From assembly GCA_024123915.1 (NCBI GenBank), contig CP099650.1, forward strand, positions 4,092,001 through 4,156,000: DNA of 64,000 nucleotides. The letters are read 5' to 3'. Shown here in pieces: positions 7,778-21,920 of this stretch. The position numbers and the translations under genes were made by a program. This DNA is from Oxalobacteraceae bacterium OTU3CAMAD1. GTDB lineage: Bacteria; Pseudomonadota; Gammaproteobacteria; Burkholderiales; Burkholderiaceae_D. The number at the start of each line of letters is the position of its first letter. Position 1 is the first letter of the stretch. The notes under the pieces were generated by a model. It was not told the origin of the DNA. It worked only from the letters and a program-made list of their open reading frames with translations, and searched no databases.

Positions 7778-8236
7778 TATCGAAAGAGCTTGCAGTCTAT
7801 CGAGGCCGTTTCAGCGTGTGAACGAATGATTGCGCGTTTGCTTATGCGGAAAATTTAGCGGAGGGTGCTACGGGGAGGTGCGGCAGGGAGCCGTTCTTCC
7901 TGCGCCGGCGCGCGTCCATGGCGCCGCCTTGCCGATCACATCAGCGCCCGGCCACGGTAGGGATTTCCCTACCATGCCAGCGCCGCCGCCCTACGGCACA
8001 ATCAAGAATGCCCGATGGCGCGGCCCCGCCCGCGCGGGCATGCTGTGGCATACGAACGCCAATACCGATCAGGAGAACCCGATGCACAACACCGCCATGC
8101 CCGCCGCGCCGGGCCCGGCCCGCACCCGCCGGCGAGGATTGTTGTAACAATGGAACAAGAAAACGAAACCGGCGTGTTGTCTGGTAGCATGATCGCTCCG
8201 AATGTTGCGATTTGCCCTGGAGAGCCGTTCCCCATC
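7778..8236. other. Intergenic region between GntR operon and two-component cluster
   Basis: About 460 bases separate the two divergent gene groups. The stretch is GC-rich and carries no convincing long gene. It holds a possible 21-codon leader at 8082-8147. A frame in line with the response regulator is open from 8150, starting at an ATG preceded by TTGTAACA but with no ribosome site. No clear sigma-70 promoter was recognised. Confidence 0.5.
8082..8147 (+). CDS. Possible 21-residue leader peptide
   Basis: A short frame, M-H-N-T-A-M-P-A-A-P and then an arginine-rich end TRRRGLL, begins at an ATG that has a strong ribosome site (CAGGAGAACCC). It stops with TAA 89 bases before the response regulator start. 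It may be a translated leader or an unrelated short peptide. The only support is the ribosome site and the placement. It may equally be chance in GC-rich sequence. Confidence 0.3.
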   Translation: MHNTAMPAAPGPARTRRRGLL

Positions 8237-8869
8237 ATGATACGAATTCTGATCGCCGACGACCACGCGATCGTGCGCGGCGGCCTGCTGCAATTGTTCG
8301 CGCTGGCCGGCGATGTGACGGTGGTGGCGCAGGCCACCAACGGCGGGCAGGTGATCGAAAGCCTGCGCGGCGAACCGTGCGACCTGGTGCTGCTGGATAT
8401 GTCGATGCCGGGCATCAGCGGCATCGAGCTGATCGGACGCATCCGCGCCCACGCGCCGACCCTGCCGATCCTGGTGCTGAGCATGCACAACGAGGCGCTG
8501 GTGGTGCGGCGCGCGCTCAAGGCCGGGGCCAACGGCTACATGACCAAGGACGGCGACCCGGAGACCTTGCTGCTGGCCGTGCGCAAGGTTGCCGCCGGCG
8601 GGCGCTACATCGATCCCGGCCTGGCCGAGCAGATGGTGTTCGAGGGCGAGGGCGGGCAGGCCGAGCGCCCCCACGAGCAATTGTCCAACCGCGAACTGAG
8701 CATCTTCCGCCTGTTCGTCGGCGGCAAGAGCGTCAACCAGATCGCCGAGGAGCTGGCCATCAGCAACAAGACGGTGAGCACCCACAAGGCGCGCCTGATG
8801 CAGAAGATGGGTTTCCAGAGCAACGCCGACATGCTGCGCTACGGCATCGACCACGCGCTGGGCCAGTAG
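8237..8869 (+). CDS. NarL/UhpA-type response regulator
   Basis: A 210-residue two-domain regulator. The receiver domain (residues 1-120) has the acidic pair in ILIADDHAIVRGG, the phosphoacceptor Asp54 in LLDMSMPG and Lys104 in YMTKDG. The LuxR-type helix-turn-helix (residues 145-205) shows LSNREL, IAEELAISNKTVSTHKARLMQKMGF. The chosen ATG has GGAG twelve bases upstream; a longer frame upstream is possible but the receiver core begins at once after this ATG. It is followed 30 bases later by a REC-HisKA_3 kinase gene, the usual partner type for NarL regulators, so the two probably form one phosphotransfer pathway with the large hybrid kinase. Confidence 0.93.
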   Translation: MIRILIADDHAIVRGGLLQLFALAGDVTVVAQATNGGQVIESLRGEPCDLVLLDMSMPGISGIELIGRIRAHAPTLPILVLSMHNEALVVRRALKAGANGYMTKDGDPETLLLAVRKVAAGGRYIDPGLAEQMVFEGEGGQAERPHEQLSNRELSIFRLFVGGKSVNQIAEELAISNKTVSTHKARLMQKMGFQSNADMLRYGIDHALGQ

Positions 8870-8899
8870 CCCGGGGCCCGCCGCGCGCCGGAAAACACC

Positions 8900-10062
8900 A
8901 TGAGCATGCCGCCCGACCTGCGCGACCGCACCATCCTGATCGTCGACGACACGCCGGCCAACCTGACCCTGGCCGTGGCCATGCTGCAGCAGCACGGCCT
9001 GCGCCTCGCCGTGGCCCACAGCGGCGACGAGGCGCTGCGCCGCGTCGCCTTCTCCCCGCCCGACCTGATCCTGCTCGACGTGATGCTGCCCGGCATCGAC
9101 GGCTTCGAGGTCTGCCGCGCCCTCAAGGCCGGCCCCGCCGCCGGCGCGGCCGTGCCGGTGATCTTCATGACCGCGCTCACCGGCACGGCCGAGAAGGTGG
9201 CCGGCTTCGCCGCCGGCGCGGTCGACTACGTGACCAAGCCGCTGCGCGCCGAGGAGGTGCTGGCGCGCGTGACGACCCACCTGCGGCTGGCCGCGATGCA
9301 GGCGCAGCTGGTCCAGCAGAACGCCCTGCTCGAGGGCGAGAACCGCGAGCGCCGCGCCGCCGAGCGCGTGCTGCAGCAATACCGCGACAGCCTGGAACTC
9401 CAGGTGGCCGAGCGCACCGCCGAGCTGCGCGAGCTCAGCGCCCACCGCGAGAGTGTGCGCGAATGCGAGCGCAAGCACATCGCCCGCGAGCTGCACGACG
9501 AGCTGGGGCAGTCGCTCACGGCGCTGCGCATGCAGGCGGCGCTGCTGCGGGTGCGCTTCGGCGCCGAGATCCCTGGCCTCAACGAGCAGGTGCGCGCCAT
9601 GACCGAGCTGGTCGACCGCACCATCGGCGTGGTGCGCAACGTCGCCACCAGCCTGCGCCCGACCGTGCTCGACATGGGCATCGCCTCGGCGCTCGAATGG
9701 CTGGTCGACGAGTTCCGCCGCCACAGTGGCCTCGATTGCAGCCTGACCCTGGCGCTGGGCGAGGCCCAGCTGAGCGAACCGCAGGCCGTGGCCGTGTTCC
9801 GCATCGTGCAGGAATCGCTCACCAACGTCGCCCGCCACGCCGACGCCAGCGAGACGGCCGTTTCGCTGCGCCGCGACGGCGACGCCTGCGAGCTGGAGGT
9901 CGAGGACGACGGCCGCGGCTTCGACCCGGCGCGCACGCGGGCCCATTCGTTCGGCCTGCTCGGCGTGCGCGAGCGCGTGCTCAGCCTGGGCGGCCAGTTG
10001 ACCATCGCCAGCCAGCCCGGCGGGCGCACCCGCATCGTCGTGCGCCTGCCGCTGGACCCGGC

Positions 10063-10066
<4 letters not shown>
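8900..10066 (+). CDS. Response-regulator/histidine-kinase fusion (REC-HisKA_3-HATPase)
   Basis: A 388-residue cytoplasmic protein with no membrane segment. The N-terminal receiver (residues 8-125) carries Asp60 in LLDVMLPG. A coiled-coil linker (about 130-185) precedes the HisKA_3 dimerisation domain with His199 in ARELHDELGQSL, and a C-terminal HATPase has EDDGRGFD and FGLLGVRERV. This is the NarX/DegS class of kinase, which phosphorylates NarL-type regulators, so the regulator encoded just before is the expected target. The N-terminal receiver suggests input from another kinase, perhaps the large hybrid kinase whose start codon overlaps this stop by four bases (ATGA). The domain order makes this an integrator between two phosphorelays. 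Confidence 0.92.
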
Positions 10067-15432
<5,366 letters not shown>

Positions 15433-15579
15433 GGGCGCGCCTTACCGGCCGATCAGGTTTTCCCTACGGTTATATCAGGATGTACTGATTACCCCGAGTA
15501 TTTCCCTGAAATAACATGAATTTCTTTTGGAATTCAATGGGCGCCCGCACGAGGCAGGCCCGAACGGGGAGACACAAAA

Positions 15580-17196
15580 ATGAAAGATTGGAAAATCGGT
15601 ACGCGCCTGGGCATCGGCTTCGGCGTCGTCCTGCTGTTGCTGGCGGTGGTGGCGGCGCTGGGCGTCAATGGCATGGGTCGCACCAAGCGCGCGCTCGACC
15701 GGATCGTCGACGTCAACGTCAATAAAATGAGCCTGGTGCAAGACATGTCGGAATCGGTCCACATCATCTCCCGCGTCACGCGCACGGTCGTGCTGTTGAG
15801 CGAGCCGGCGGCGATCGAACGGGAACTTGTCAAGCTCATGGCGGCCCGCGCGAAATACAACACCGCCTGGGAAGAGTTGGACAAGAGCGCCGCCAGCGTC
15901 GCGGGCCGGGCCGTGCGCGCCAGGATGGCTGAAGCGCGGCTGGCGTCCACGGAGCTCAACGACAAGGTGATCGCACTGGCCAAGGCCGACCGGGACGCCG
16001 AGGCGACCGAACTGCTGATCAAAGAGGCCGCGCCGGCGGCGACCCGGTGGCAGGACGCGATGGACGAGAACATCGAATTGCAAAAGGCGAACAACAAGAT
16101 GGAAGTGGGGCAAGCCGGCGCGGCCTACGACCGCGCGCGTTCGCTGGTGCTGATGCTCACCGCCGTGGCGGCGCTGCTGGGCGCGGCCATCGCCTGGTTC
16201 GCCACGCGCTCGGTGACCGTGCCGATCCGCGCGGCGGTGGCGGTGGCGCGGGCCGTCGCCGACGGCGACCTGTCGAGCCGCATCGAGGTCGATACGCGGG
16301 ACGAGACGGGACAACTATTGCAAGCGCTCAAGGACATGAACGAGGGCCTGGTCACCATCGTCGGCCAGGTGCGCAGCGGCACCGACGCCATCGCCGCCGC
16401 CTCCGGCCAGATCGCCAGCGGCAACATCGATCTGTCGTCGCGCACCGAGACGCAGGCCAGTACGCTGGAGGAGACCGCGTCCTCGATGGAGGAAATGACA
16501 TCGGCCGTCAGGCAGAACGCCGACAACGCGCGCCAGGCCAACCAGCTGGCCATTTCGGCCTCCGCCGTGGCGGTCGAAGGCGGGGAGGTCGTCGCCCGCG
16601 TGGTCGACACCATGGACGCGATCAATGGCGCGTCGAAGAAGATCGTCGAGATCATCGGCGTGATCGACGGCATCGCCTTCCAAACCAATATCCTGGCGCT
16701 CAACGCGGCGGTCGAGGCCGCGCGCGCGGGCGAACAGGGGCGCGGCTTCGCCGTGGTCGCCACCGAGGTGCGCAACCTGGCACAGCGCTCGGCCGCCGCC
16801 GCCAAGGAGATCAAACAGTTGATCGGCGCATCGGTGGAAAAGGTCGACGCCGGCGCCAAGCTGGTCGACCATGCCGGCTCGACCATGCGCGCCATCGTCC
16901 AGAGCATCCGCAGCGTGACCGATATCATGGGCGAGATCACCTCGGCCAGCCAGGAGCAGAGCGCCGGCATCGAGCAAATCAATCAAGCCATCGTCCAGAT
17001 GGACCGGGTCACGCAGCAGAACGCGGCGCTGGTGGAGGAGGCCGCGGCCGCCGCCGCCGCGCTGCAGGACCAGGCCGGCGGCCTGGTGCGCGCGGTGGGC
17101 GTGTTCAAGCTCGCCGCCGACGGATCGCCCGGGGCGGAAAGGCGCGCGGTGGCGGGTGTGGCCGCCCCCGCGATGCAATTGAGCTTCAGTCAATGA
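15580..17196 (+). CDS. Methyl-accepting chemotaxis protein
   Basis: A 538-residue chemoreceptor of the Tar/Tsr-like layout. Membrane helix 1 is at residues 10-32, a four-helix-bundle sensor domain at 33-186, helix 2 at about 188-210 (RSLVLMLTAVAALLGAAIAWFATRSV), HAMP at 211-262, and the signalling domain at about 270-500. The conserved hairpin tip is EIIGVIDGIAFQTNILALNAAVEAARAGEQGRGFAVVA-like, with TEVRNLAQRSAAAAKEIK after it. Glutamine/glutamate pairs in TQASTLEETASSMEEM are likely methylation sites. No CheR-docking pentapeptide is present at the C-terminus. The ATG follows GGGGAGAC. The gene stands alone, 147 bases after the hybrid kinase. Ligand unknown. Confidence 0.94.
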   Translation: MKDWKIGTRLGIGFGVVLLLLAVVAALGVNGMGRTKRALDRIVDVNVNKMSLVQDMSESVHIISRVTRTVVLLSEPAAIERELVKLMAARAKYNTAWEELDKSAASVAGRAVRARMAEARLASTELNDKVIALAKADRDAEATELLIKEAAPAATRWQDAMDENIELQKANNKMEVGQAGAAYDRARSLVLMLTAVAALLGAAIAWFATRSVTVPIRAAVAVARAVADGDLSSRIEVDTRDETGQLLQALKDMNEGLVTIVGQVRSGTDAIAAASGQIASGNIDLSSRTETQASTLEETASSMEEMTSAVRQNADNARQANQLAISASAVAVEGGEVVARVVDTMDAINGASKKIVEIIGVIDGIAFQTNILALNAAVEAARAGEQGRGFAVVATEVRNLAQRSAAAAKEIKQLIGASVEKVDAGAKLVDHAGSTMRAIVQSIRSVTDIMGEITSASQEQSAGIEQINQAIVQMDRVTQQNAALVEEAAAAAAALQDQAGGLVRAVGVFKLAADGSPGAERRAVAGVAAPAMQLSFSQ

Positions 17197-17343
17197 GCGG
17201 CGCCGTCGCTGCCAAGGCGTGCGGGCGGGTGCGCCGTTTGCCCTACAAGAACACGGGCAAATCCCTACATCACTATCCGACGCGGCTGATGGTCCCGCGA
17301 TGCGGACTGATGCATTGTGTGGGTATCGAGGGAGGGGTTTAAA

Positions 17344-17739
17344 ATGAACATAGCGCCACTGTACGAACATTATGAACAATACGTCCGGGAGTACCGGTCC
17401 GTCTTGCACCTGATCGACCAGATCCTGGCGCCGCGCGGCATGGATACGGCTGGCGCGATTGCGGCGCGCCGCCACCTGCTGGGCGAGGACGCGGTGACGG
17501 CCTTCATCCATATCACCGAGCGTATGCAGGCGCAGGTCTCGCAGGGGCGGATGGAGGTCGACGTCGTGCTGGCGGCCCTGGTGTACGAGTGTTGCGACAA
17601 ACTGACGGTGCTGGGGGCGAACGGCGCCGTCGAGCATGAGGTTGTGGCCGGCGACGTGCAGCGCAAGGAGCGCTTGATTTCACCGGCCCGGCGCCTGTTC
17701 CACGGGGCTTGCCAACGTTTGCTGACGCGCTGCGCCTGA
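17344..17739 (+). CDS. Hypothetical protein (131 aa)
   Basis: A small soluble protein with predicted all-helical character (MNIAPLYEHYEQYVREYRSV at the start) and no signal peptide or membrane segment. It has two adjacent cysteines in VYECCDKL and a basic C-terminus (ARRLFHGACQRLLTRCA). The ATG at 17344 is preceded by GAGGGAGGGG; an in-frame GTG 27 bases earlier lacks a ribosome site. I do not recognise the family. It follows the chemoreceptor by 147 bases on the same strand, and the gap holds no obvious terminator, so the two may share a transcript. Confidence 0.65.
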   Translation: MNIAPLYEHYEQYVREYRSVLHLIDQILAPRGMDTAGAIAARRHLLGEDAVTAFIHITERMQAQVSQGRMEVDVVLAALVYECCDKLTVLGANGAVEHEVVAGDVQRKERLISPARRLFHGACQRLLTRCA

Positions 17740-17884
17740 CCGCGCCGGCCGCATGGGACGAGCTCGATTGCCTGATCCTTTCACCGCGCAGCGATCTTGA
17801 ACAAAAAAACTATCATGCAGAATTGCTAACTGTATTAAGCTCGCGTTGCGCCATTTGGCGCGGTCAAAAAATACAGGAGGCACT

Positions 17885-18526
17885 ATGCGTAACTTGTTGA
17901 TTGTTATGTGCATTTCGCTAGCCAGTTTGTTTGGCGGTTCGGCCCACGCGTATCAGTACAACTATGTCAGCCAGGTGATCCCGGTCGAACACACCGCGTA
18001 TCGAAGCGATATCACCTTCACCCATTACAGCGTCATCACGGTGCAGATCTTCACGCCCACACTGCTGACGGCCGGCTCCGCGTGGTCGCCCGACACGGTC
18101 ATCTACATGAACCGGTGGTCGAACGATAATCCGACCCACCCGCAGTCGCTGCTCTATCCCAATCCGGACGCCGATCCGACCCGTCCGCCCGGCTCGGTCT
18201 GGAATCCCAACTGGACGGTGAACATGGACATCGGCGCGGTCGACGCCAATGGCTTGCCCACGGTATGGGACATCAGCCTGCTGCGCCAATTGCACACCCC
18301 GGAGGGCAGGGAAGACATCAGCAACATCACCACCACGAACAACGGCGACAGCGTCGTCGGCGGTTACGAGACCTATTACTACTTCCAGGGCGCGATCACC
18401 GCGCCGGGCACCTGGACCATGGGCGTGGCGGCCGTACCCGAGCCGGAAACCTACGCGATGATGCTGGCCGGCCTCGGCCTGGTCGGCGCCGTGGCGCGCC
18501 GCCGCCGGTCCGCACGGGCGGGTTGA
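17885..18526 (+). CDS. PEP-CTERM sorted secreted protein
   Basis: A 213-residue exported protein. A signal peptide (MRNLLIVMCISLASLFGGSAHA) is followed by a Tyr/Asn/Thr-rich beta-type domain. The C-terminal sorting signal reads VPEPETYAMMLAGLGLVGAVARRRR and is cleaved in this class by an exosortase/EpsH-type enzyme encoded elsewhere. AGGAGG lies just before the ATG. The domain between the two signals is not one I recognise. Such proteins usually travel to the cell surface or extracellular polysaccharide. The gene stands alone, and its base composition is less GC-rich in the leader than the surrounding genes. Confidence 0.9.
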   Translation: MRNLLIVMCISLASLFGGSAHAYQYNYVSQVIPVEHTAYRSDITFTHYSVITVQIFTPTLLTAGSAWSPDTVIYMNRWSNDNPTHPQSLLYPNPDADPTRPPGSVWNPNWTVNMDIGAVDANGLPTVWDISLLRQLHTPEGREDISNITTTNNGDSVVGGYETYYYFQGAITAPGTWTMGVAAVPEPETYAMMLAGLGLVGAVARRRRSARAG

Positions 18527-18541
18527 ATTTATAAGTATCCC

Positions 18542-18566
18542 CTCAGGTGGCCTGAGTAAATAAAGT
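18542..18566 (+). terminator. Weak candidate terminator after the PEP-CTERM gene
   Basis: A short hairpin CTCAGG-TGG-CCTGAG (18542-18556) is followed by an AT-rich stretch TAAATAAAGTTTTC. It begins 15 bases after the stop codon. The stem is short and the T-run is interrupted, so this is tentative. Confidence 0.4.
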
Positions 18567-18638
18567 TTTCTGATTTAACATTATCTTAACGGTAACTTTC
18601 ATAGAATCGGCGGCATTCAAACCAATCGGAGCCGCTCG

Positions 18639-19661
18639 ATGAAGTACTGGACCACTTTTGCCACCTTGTTGTTGGCGCTCGCCGCCGCCGGAATGCCGGC
18701 GGCGCGGGCGCAAAGCACGACCACCGACCCCGCCGTTACGCGCGTCGAGTTCGACAGCTACACGCCGCCCACCATGTACGACCTCGCGCGCGAACGGCGG
18801 CAAAACTGGGCGCCGCAGCGGGTCTGGGCCGATATGACGATGCCGCGCATGCGCGACGGCGAGGGTCCGGTGCCGGCGATGGTCATCATGCACGGCAGCG
18901 CCGGCATTGAGGCCAACACCAAGATGTGGGTGGCCGCGCTCAATTCGATCGGGGTCGCCACCTTCGTCGTCAGCAGTTACGAGCCGCGCGGGGTCATCCG
19001 CACCGTGGAGGACCAGACGCTGGTGCCGCCGGCCGCCAATTTGATGGACGGCCTGCAGGCGCTGCAAGTGCTGGGGGAAGATCCGCGCATCGATCCCGAG
19101 CGCATCGGCGTGATGGGTTTCTCGCGCGGCGGCGCGGTCGCCTTCCGCAGCGCCATCGAACCGCTGCGCCACGCCGTCATCAAGACCGACTTGCGCTTCG
19201 CGTTGCACATCCCGCTCTACGCCGGGTGCAACGATGTCTATTGGTCGCGCCAGGTGACCGGCGCGCCGATCCTGAGCCTGGTGGGCGCGGCAGACGATTA
19301 CGTCGGCGCCGCAGGGTGCATATCGCTGGCGGCGAAGTATGCCGAGGCCGGCGCGCCGATCCGCACCGTCAAGTACGCCGGCGCCGGCCATTCCTTCGAC
19401 GCCACCTACGCGGTGACGTGGCTGCCCAAGGCGAGCGTCTCGACACCGTGCGGCGTGGTGCGCTGGGATATCGAACCCTGGACCATCCACTCCGAACTGA
19501 CGGGCGCCACGATCGACCCGGCCAAGCTGACCGATTTCTACAAGGCCTGCACGAAGTTCGGCGCGCATGCCGGGCGCAACGAGGCGGCGGCCACGCAGGC
19601 GCGTACCGAGGTGATCAACTTTGTCCGGAAGATTTTCTTCCCCACCGTATCGAAGTCATAG
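18639..19661 (+). CDS. Secreted alpha/beta hydrolase (dienelactone-hydrolase-like)
   Basis: A 340-residue exported enzyme. The signal peptide MKYWTTFATLLLALAAAGMPAARA ends near residue 24. The alpha/beta-hydrolase core shows an oxyanion-hole strand AMVIMHGSAGI, the nucleophile elbow GFSRGG with Ser162, an acidic region VGAADDYV and a catalytic histidine in YAGAGHSFD. Family members hydrolyse esters or lactones; substrate specificity cannot be read from sequence. Cysteine pairs (CNDVYW, GAAGC, TPCGVV, KACTK) could form disulfides in the periplasm. The gene is alone, with a promoter-sized gap of 112 bases before it and the toxin-antitoxin pair after it. Confidence 0.88.
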   Translation: MKYWTTFATLLLALAAAGMPAARAQSTTTDPAVTRVEFDSYTPPTMYDLARERRQNWAPQRVWADMTMPRMRDGEGPVPAMVIMHGSAGIEANTKMWVAALNSIGVATFVVSSYEPRGVIRTVEDQTLVPPAANLMDGLQALQVLGEDPRIDPERIGVMGFSRGGAVAFRSAIEPLRHAVIKTDLRFALHIPLYAGCNDVYWSRQVTGAPILSLVGAADDYVGAAGCISLAAKYAEAGAPIRTVKYAGAGHSFDATYAVTWLPKASVSTPCGVVRWDIEPWTIHSELTGATIDPAKLTDFYKACTKFGAHAGRNEAAATQARTEVINFVRKIFFPTVSKS

Positions 19662-19725
19662 GCCGCCGGTGGCGGCTCACCACTTGCAAATGATCTGGAT
19701 TCCGCCGCCGCGTCGTTTAGCGTGA

Positions 19726-19765
19726 CGTATCAACATCGTTGACACATAGATGATTTGTTGATACG
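19726..19765. promoter_or_regulatory. Probable operator of the MazEF-type operon
   Basis: A perfect 10-base inverted repeat, CGTATCAACA at 19726-19735 and TGTTGATACG at 19756-19765, flanks a 20-base spacer 37 bases before the antitoxin start. A TTGACA that could serve as a -35 box sits inside the spacer at 19739-19744. The site is well placed for autorepression by the AbrB-fold antitoxin or the toxin-antitoxin complex. Confidence 0.6.
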
Positions 19766-19802
19766 GTGTGTCTACGATATTTGACTCTTAGGGAGAAATG
19801 CT

Positions 19803-20057
19803 ATGGCACAGCAAGCAATTGAAACTTCCATCAACACATGGGGTAATGGGCTTGCCTTGCGCTTGAATAAAATGATCGCAAAGGCAGCAGGCATCGTTGA
19901 CGGCACCCAGGTGCGCGTCATCGCGCAGCCAGGCAAGATCATCGTGGAGATCACCGACCGGAAACCGACCTTGGACGAAATGCTGGCCTCGTTCGACAAG
20001 ACGAGGCACGGTGGCGAAGTGATGGCGTTCGCACCGGTCGGCAAGGAAGCTCGCTGA
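19803..20057 (+). CDS. mazE: Antitoxin, MazE/AbrB-fold
   Basis: An 84-residue antitoxin. The N-terminal SpoVT/AbrB-type swapped-hairpin domain is visible in INTWGNGLALRLNKMIAKAAGI and DGTQVRVIAQPGKIIVEI, which matches MazE (normally SxxxWGNSxxxRLP). The C-terminal half (KPTLDEMLASFDKTRHGGE) is the flexible part that wraps around the toxin. The stop and the toxin start overlap by one base (TGATG), giving coupled translation. GGGAGAA precedes the ATG. It neutralises the toxin encoded next and is expected to repress the operon through the palindrome upstream. Confidence 0.92.
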   Translation: MAQQAIETSINTWGNGLALRLNKMIAKAAGIVDGTQVRVIAQPGKIIVEITDRKPTLDEMLASFDKTRHGGEVMAFAPVGKEAR

Positions 20058-20431
20058 TGGTCGCGAAGACACCCGTCAAATGGGTTCCTGAGCGGGGTGA
20101 AATCATCTACGTGAACCACAGCCCCCATGTTGGAAAGGAGATGCCCGGAGTCCATCCACTCCTTGTGGCGTCACCGCAAGCCTTCAATGAGCGCACAGGA
20201 ATCGTGATCGGCTTCCCAATGACGCACGCAGCGTTCAATGCGGATAACCCTTTTGCCGTCGCAGTGCAGGGGCCAAAGAGCGAGGTCGGCTACGTGCTGG
20301 CGTTTCAGCCGAAATCCTTCGACTGGGAGGAACGCGGCGCCACAAAACACCCGTGGGGCGGTGGGCACGGCAAGGTGCTGGATGCTGCACTTGAGAAGTT
20401 GGATGCGATTTGCGGCATCTGCAATTGTTGA
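20057..20431 (+). CDS. mazF: Toxin, MazF/PemK endoribonuclease
   Basis: A 124-residue protein of the MazF/PemK/CcdB fold, which cleaves mRNA at short sequence motifs. Typical elements are PERGEIIYVNHSPHVGKEMPGVHPLLVASP (proRGDIvwvdf-like start with the substrate-contacting loop), IGFPMTHAAFNADNPFAVAV and SEVGYVLAFQPKSFDWEERGA (the dQirsiDw.eR motif in modified form). Length and order agree with the family. It forms a translationally coupled pair with the antitoxin. The G+C content of the pair (about 56%) is visibly lower than that of the neighbours, in line with mobile character. Confidence 0.92.
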   Translation: MVAKTPVKWVPERGEIIYVNHSPHVGKEMPGVHPLLVASPQAFNERTGIVIGFPMTHAAFNADNPFAVAVQGPKSEVGYVLAFQPKSFDWEERGATKHPWGGGHGKVLDAALEKLDAICGICNC

Positions 20432-20757
20432 CCAAGTCACACTAAGTGACCGGAAAACAAAATGCTCGAAAAAGATGCAATCGCCGCAATCCGACGTGCG
20501 CGAATTGATTGAGCTAATACGAGCGGTCGAGAACTACGTCACGATGATGGCCACCGCCGCGTTGGCCTGCTCGTCGATCCGGTCGGTACGGACCCGGTTG
20601 CGGTTCTGACGTTTAGCGTACGGCGCGATCCGTCCGGCGTTTAGCGCGCCGGACGCTAAACTGATTGTCAAAATCGCTTTCACGAAATTTCACATCATTT
20701 GCTTCCATATAATTAAAACAAGGGGCTTCCCCTTAATAACAATACTGGAGAGCATGG
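20432..20757. promoter_or_regulatory. Intergenic region with hairpins and probable mannanase promoter
   Basis: No gene is seen in these 326 bases. A perfect 8-base inverted repeat, GTTTAGCG/CGCTAAAC, lies at 20639-20661. A TATAAT -10 box is at 20708-20713, though no good -35 box stands at the right distance. Just after it is a second hairpin, AAGGGG-CTT-CCCCTT, at 20720-20734, inside the expected 5' leader of the mannanase mRNA. A TGGAGAG ribosome site precedes the ATG at 20758. The hairpins could bind a regulator or affect mRNA stability. Confidence 0.5.
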
Positions 20758-21900
20758 ATGAAAAAATACATCAAGCAGCTGTTGATCGCGGGCGCGATCG
20801 TGTTGTCGGCGGTGGGGCAGGCCCAAGCCCAGGTTACGCCGACTTGTTCAAGCGCGGCGTCCGACCCGGACGGTGACGGCTGGGGTTGGGAGAACAACCA
20901 GTCGTGCAAGGTGGCCCCCAAGTGCGCGATCGCCTCATCGGACCCGGATGGCGACGGTTGGGGTTGGGAAAATAATCAATCCTGCATGGTTGTCGCCAGC
21001 GCATCGAAGGGCTTCACGGTGTCCGGCAGCGTGCTGAAGGACGCCAACGGCAATGCCTTTATCGCCCGTGGCGTCAACAACCCACATGCGTGGTTCGACG
21101 CTCAGGCCTACAACGTTCTGCCGAATCTGGCGGCGCGCAAGACCAACCTGATACGCGTCGTCTGGACCATGAACGGCACCGCGTCGCGCCTTGACCAGAT
21201 CCTGACGGCCATCGAGGCGCAGCAGATGGTGTCCATCGTCGAACTGCATGACGGGACGGGCAGCAACAGCACAACCGTGCTCCAGAATATGGCCAACTAT
21301 TGGGTGCGCAGCGATGTCGCCGCCGTGCTCAAAAAACACGAGCGCAGCACCATGATCAACATCGCCAACGAGTGGGGCGACAACGATATGACGCCGCTGC
21401 AGTGGCGCAACGCCTACATGCAGCCAATCACGACCCTGCGCAACGCCGGCTTTACCACGACCATCGTCATCGACAGTCCCGCCTGGGGCCAGGACGCCAG
21501 CGCCGGCCTGTTGTACGGCTGGGACCTGCTCAACCACGACCCACGGCACAACCTGCTGTTCTCGGTGCACGCGTACGTCAGGTTCAATAACCCGAACGAC
21601 ATCTACAACATGATGAACAACTACAAGAGCAACAACTTGCCCTTGTTGATCGGCGAGTTCGGCTACAACTACAACAACGGCAACAACAACCTTGGCTCCA
21701 AGGTCGATGCGCCGCTGCTGATGCAGTATGCGCAGCAGTTCGGTGTCGGCTATGTTGCCTGGTCGACGCAAGGCAACGATGCCGCCAACGCCTGGCTCGA
21801 TCTGATGACAAATTGGTCCACGACCACGAGTTGGGGCAACACGGTGTGGTACGGCCAGTACGGCATCAGCAACACCGCTAAGAAGGCGTCGATCTACTAG
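20758..21900 (+). CDS. Secreted endo-beta-1,4-mannanase-like GH5 enzyme with two CBM10-like modules
   Basis: A 380-residue exported glycoside hydrolase. After a signal peptide (residues 1-24) come two nearly identical short modules, each with SDPDGDGWGWENNQSC (about residues 34-51 and 60-77), resembling CBM10-type cellulose/mannan-binding motifs. The GH5 TIM barrel fills residues 85-380. It follows the subfamily-8 bacterial mannanase pattern: ARGVNNPHAWF, a catalytic acid/base Glu205 in NIANEWG, the HAYV strand and the nucleophile Glu300 in LLIGEFG, then VGYVAWSTQGN and a YGISNTAKKASIY end. It should cut beta-mannan outside the cell. Exact substrate (mannan, glucomannan or another glucan) is inferred from pattern only. 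The gene runs convergent with the ROK regulator. Confidence 0.9.
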   Translation: MKKYIKQLLIAGAIVLSAVGQAQAQVTPTCSSAASDPDGDGWGWENNQSCKVAPKCAIASSDPDGDGWGWENNQSCMVVASASKGFTVSGSVLKDANGNAFIARGVNNPHAWFDAQAYNVLPNLAARKTNLIRVVWTMNGTASRLDQILTAIEAQQMVSIVELHDGTGSNSTTVLQNMANYWVRSDVAAVLKKHERSTMINIANEWGDNDMTPLQWRNAYMQPITTLRNAGFTTTIVIDSPAWGQDASAGLLYGWDLLNHDPRHNLLFSVHAYVRFNNPNDIYNMMNNYKSNNLPLLIGEFGYNYNNGNNNLGSKVDAPLLMQYAQQFGVGYVAWSTQGNDAANAWLDLMTNWSTTTSWGNTVWYGQYGISNTAKKASIY

Positions 21901-21920
21901 CCGCCACGCCAGCTGTACGC

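Noticed and set aside
8212..10062. Upstream extension of the hybrid kinase frame
   Set aside because: The frame is open, but it overlaps two genes with clear domains. The kinase has its own ATG at 10063 with a signal peptide right after it.
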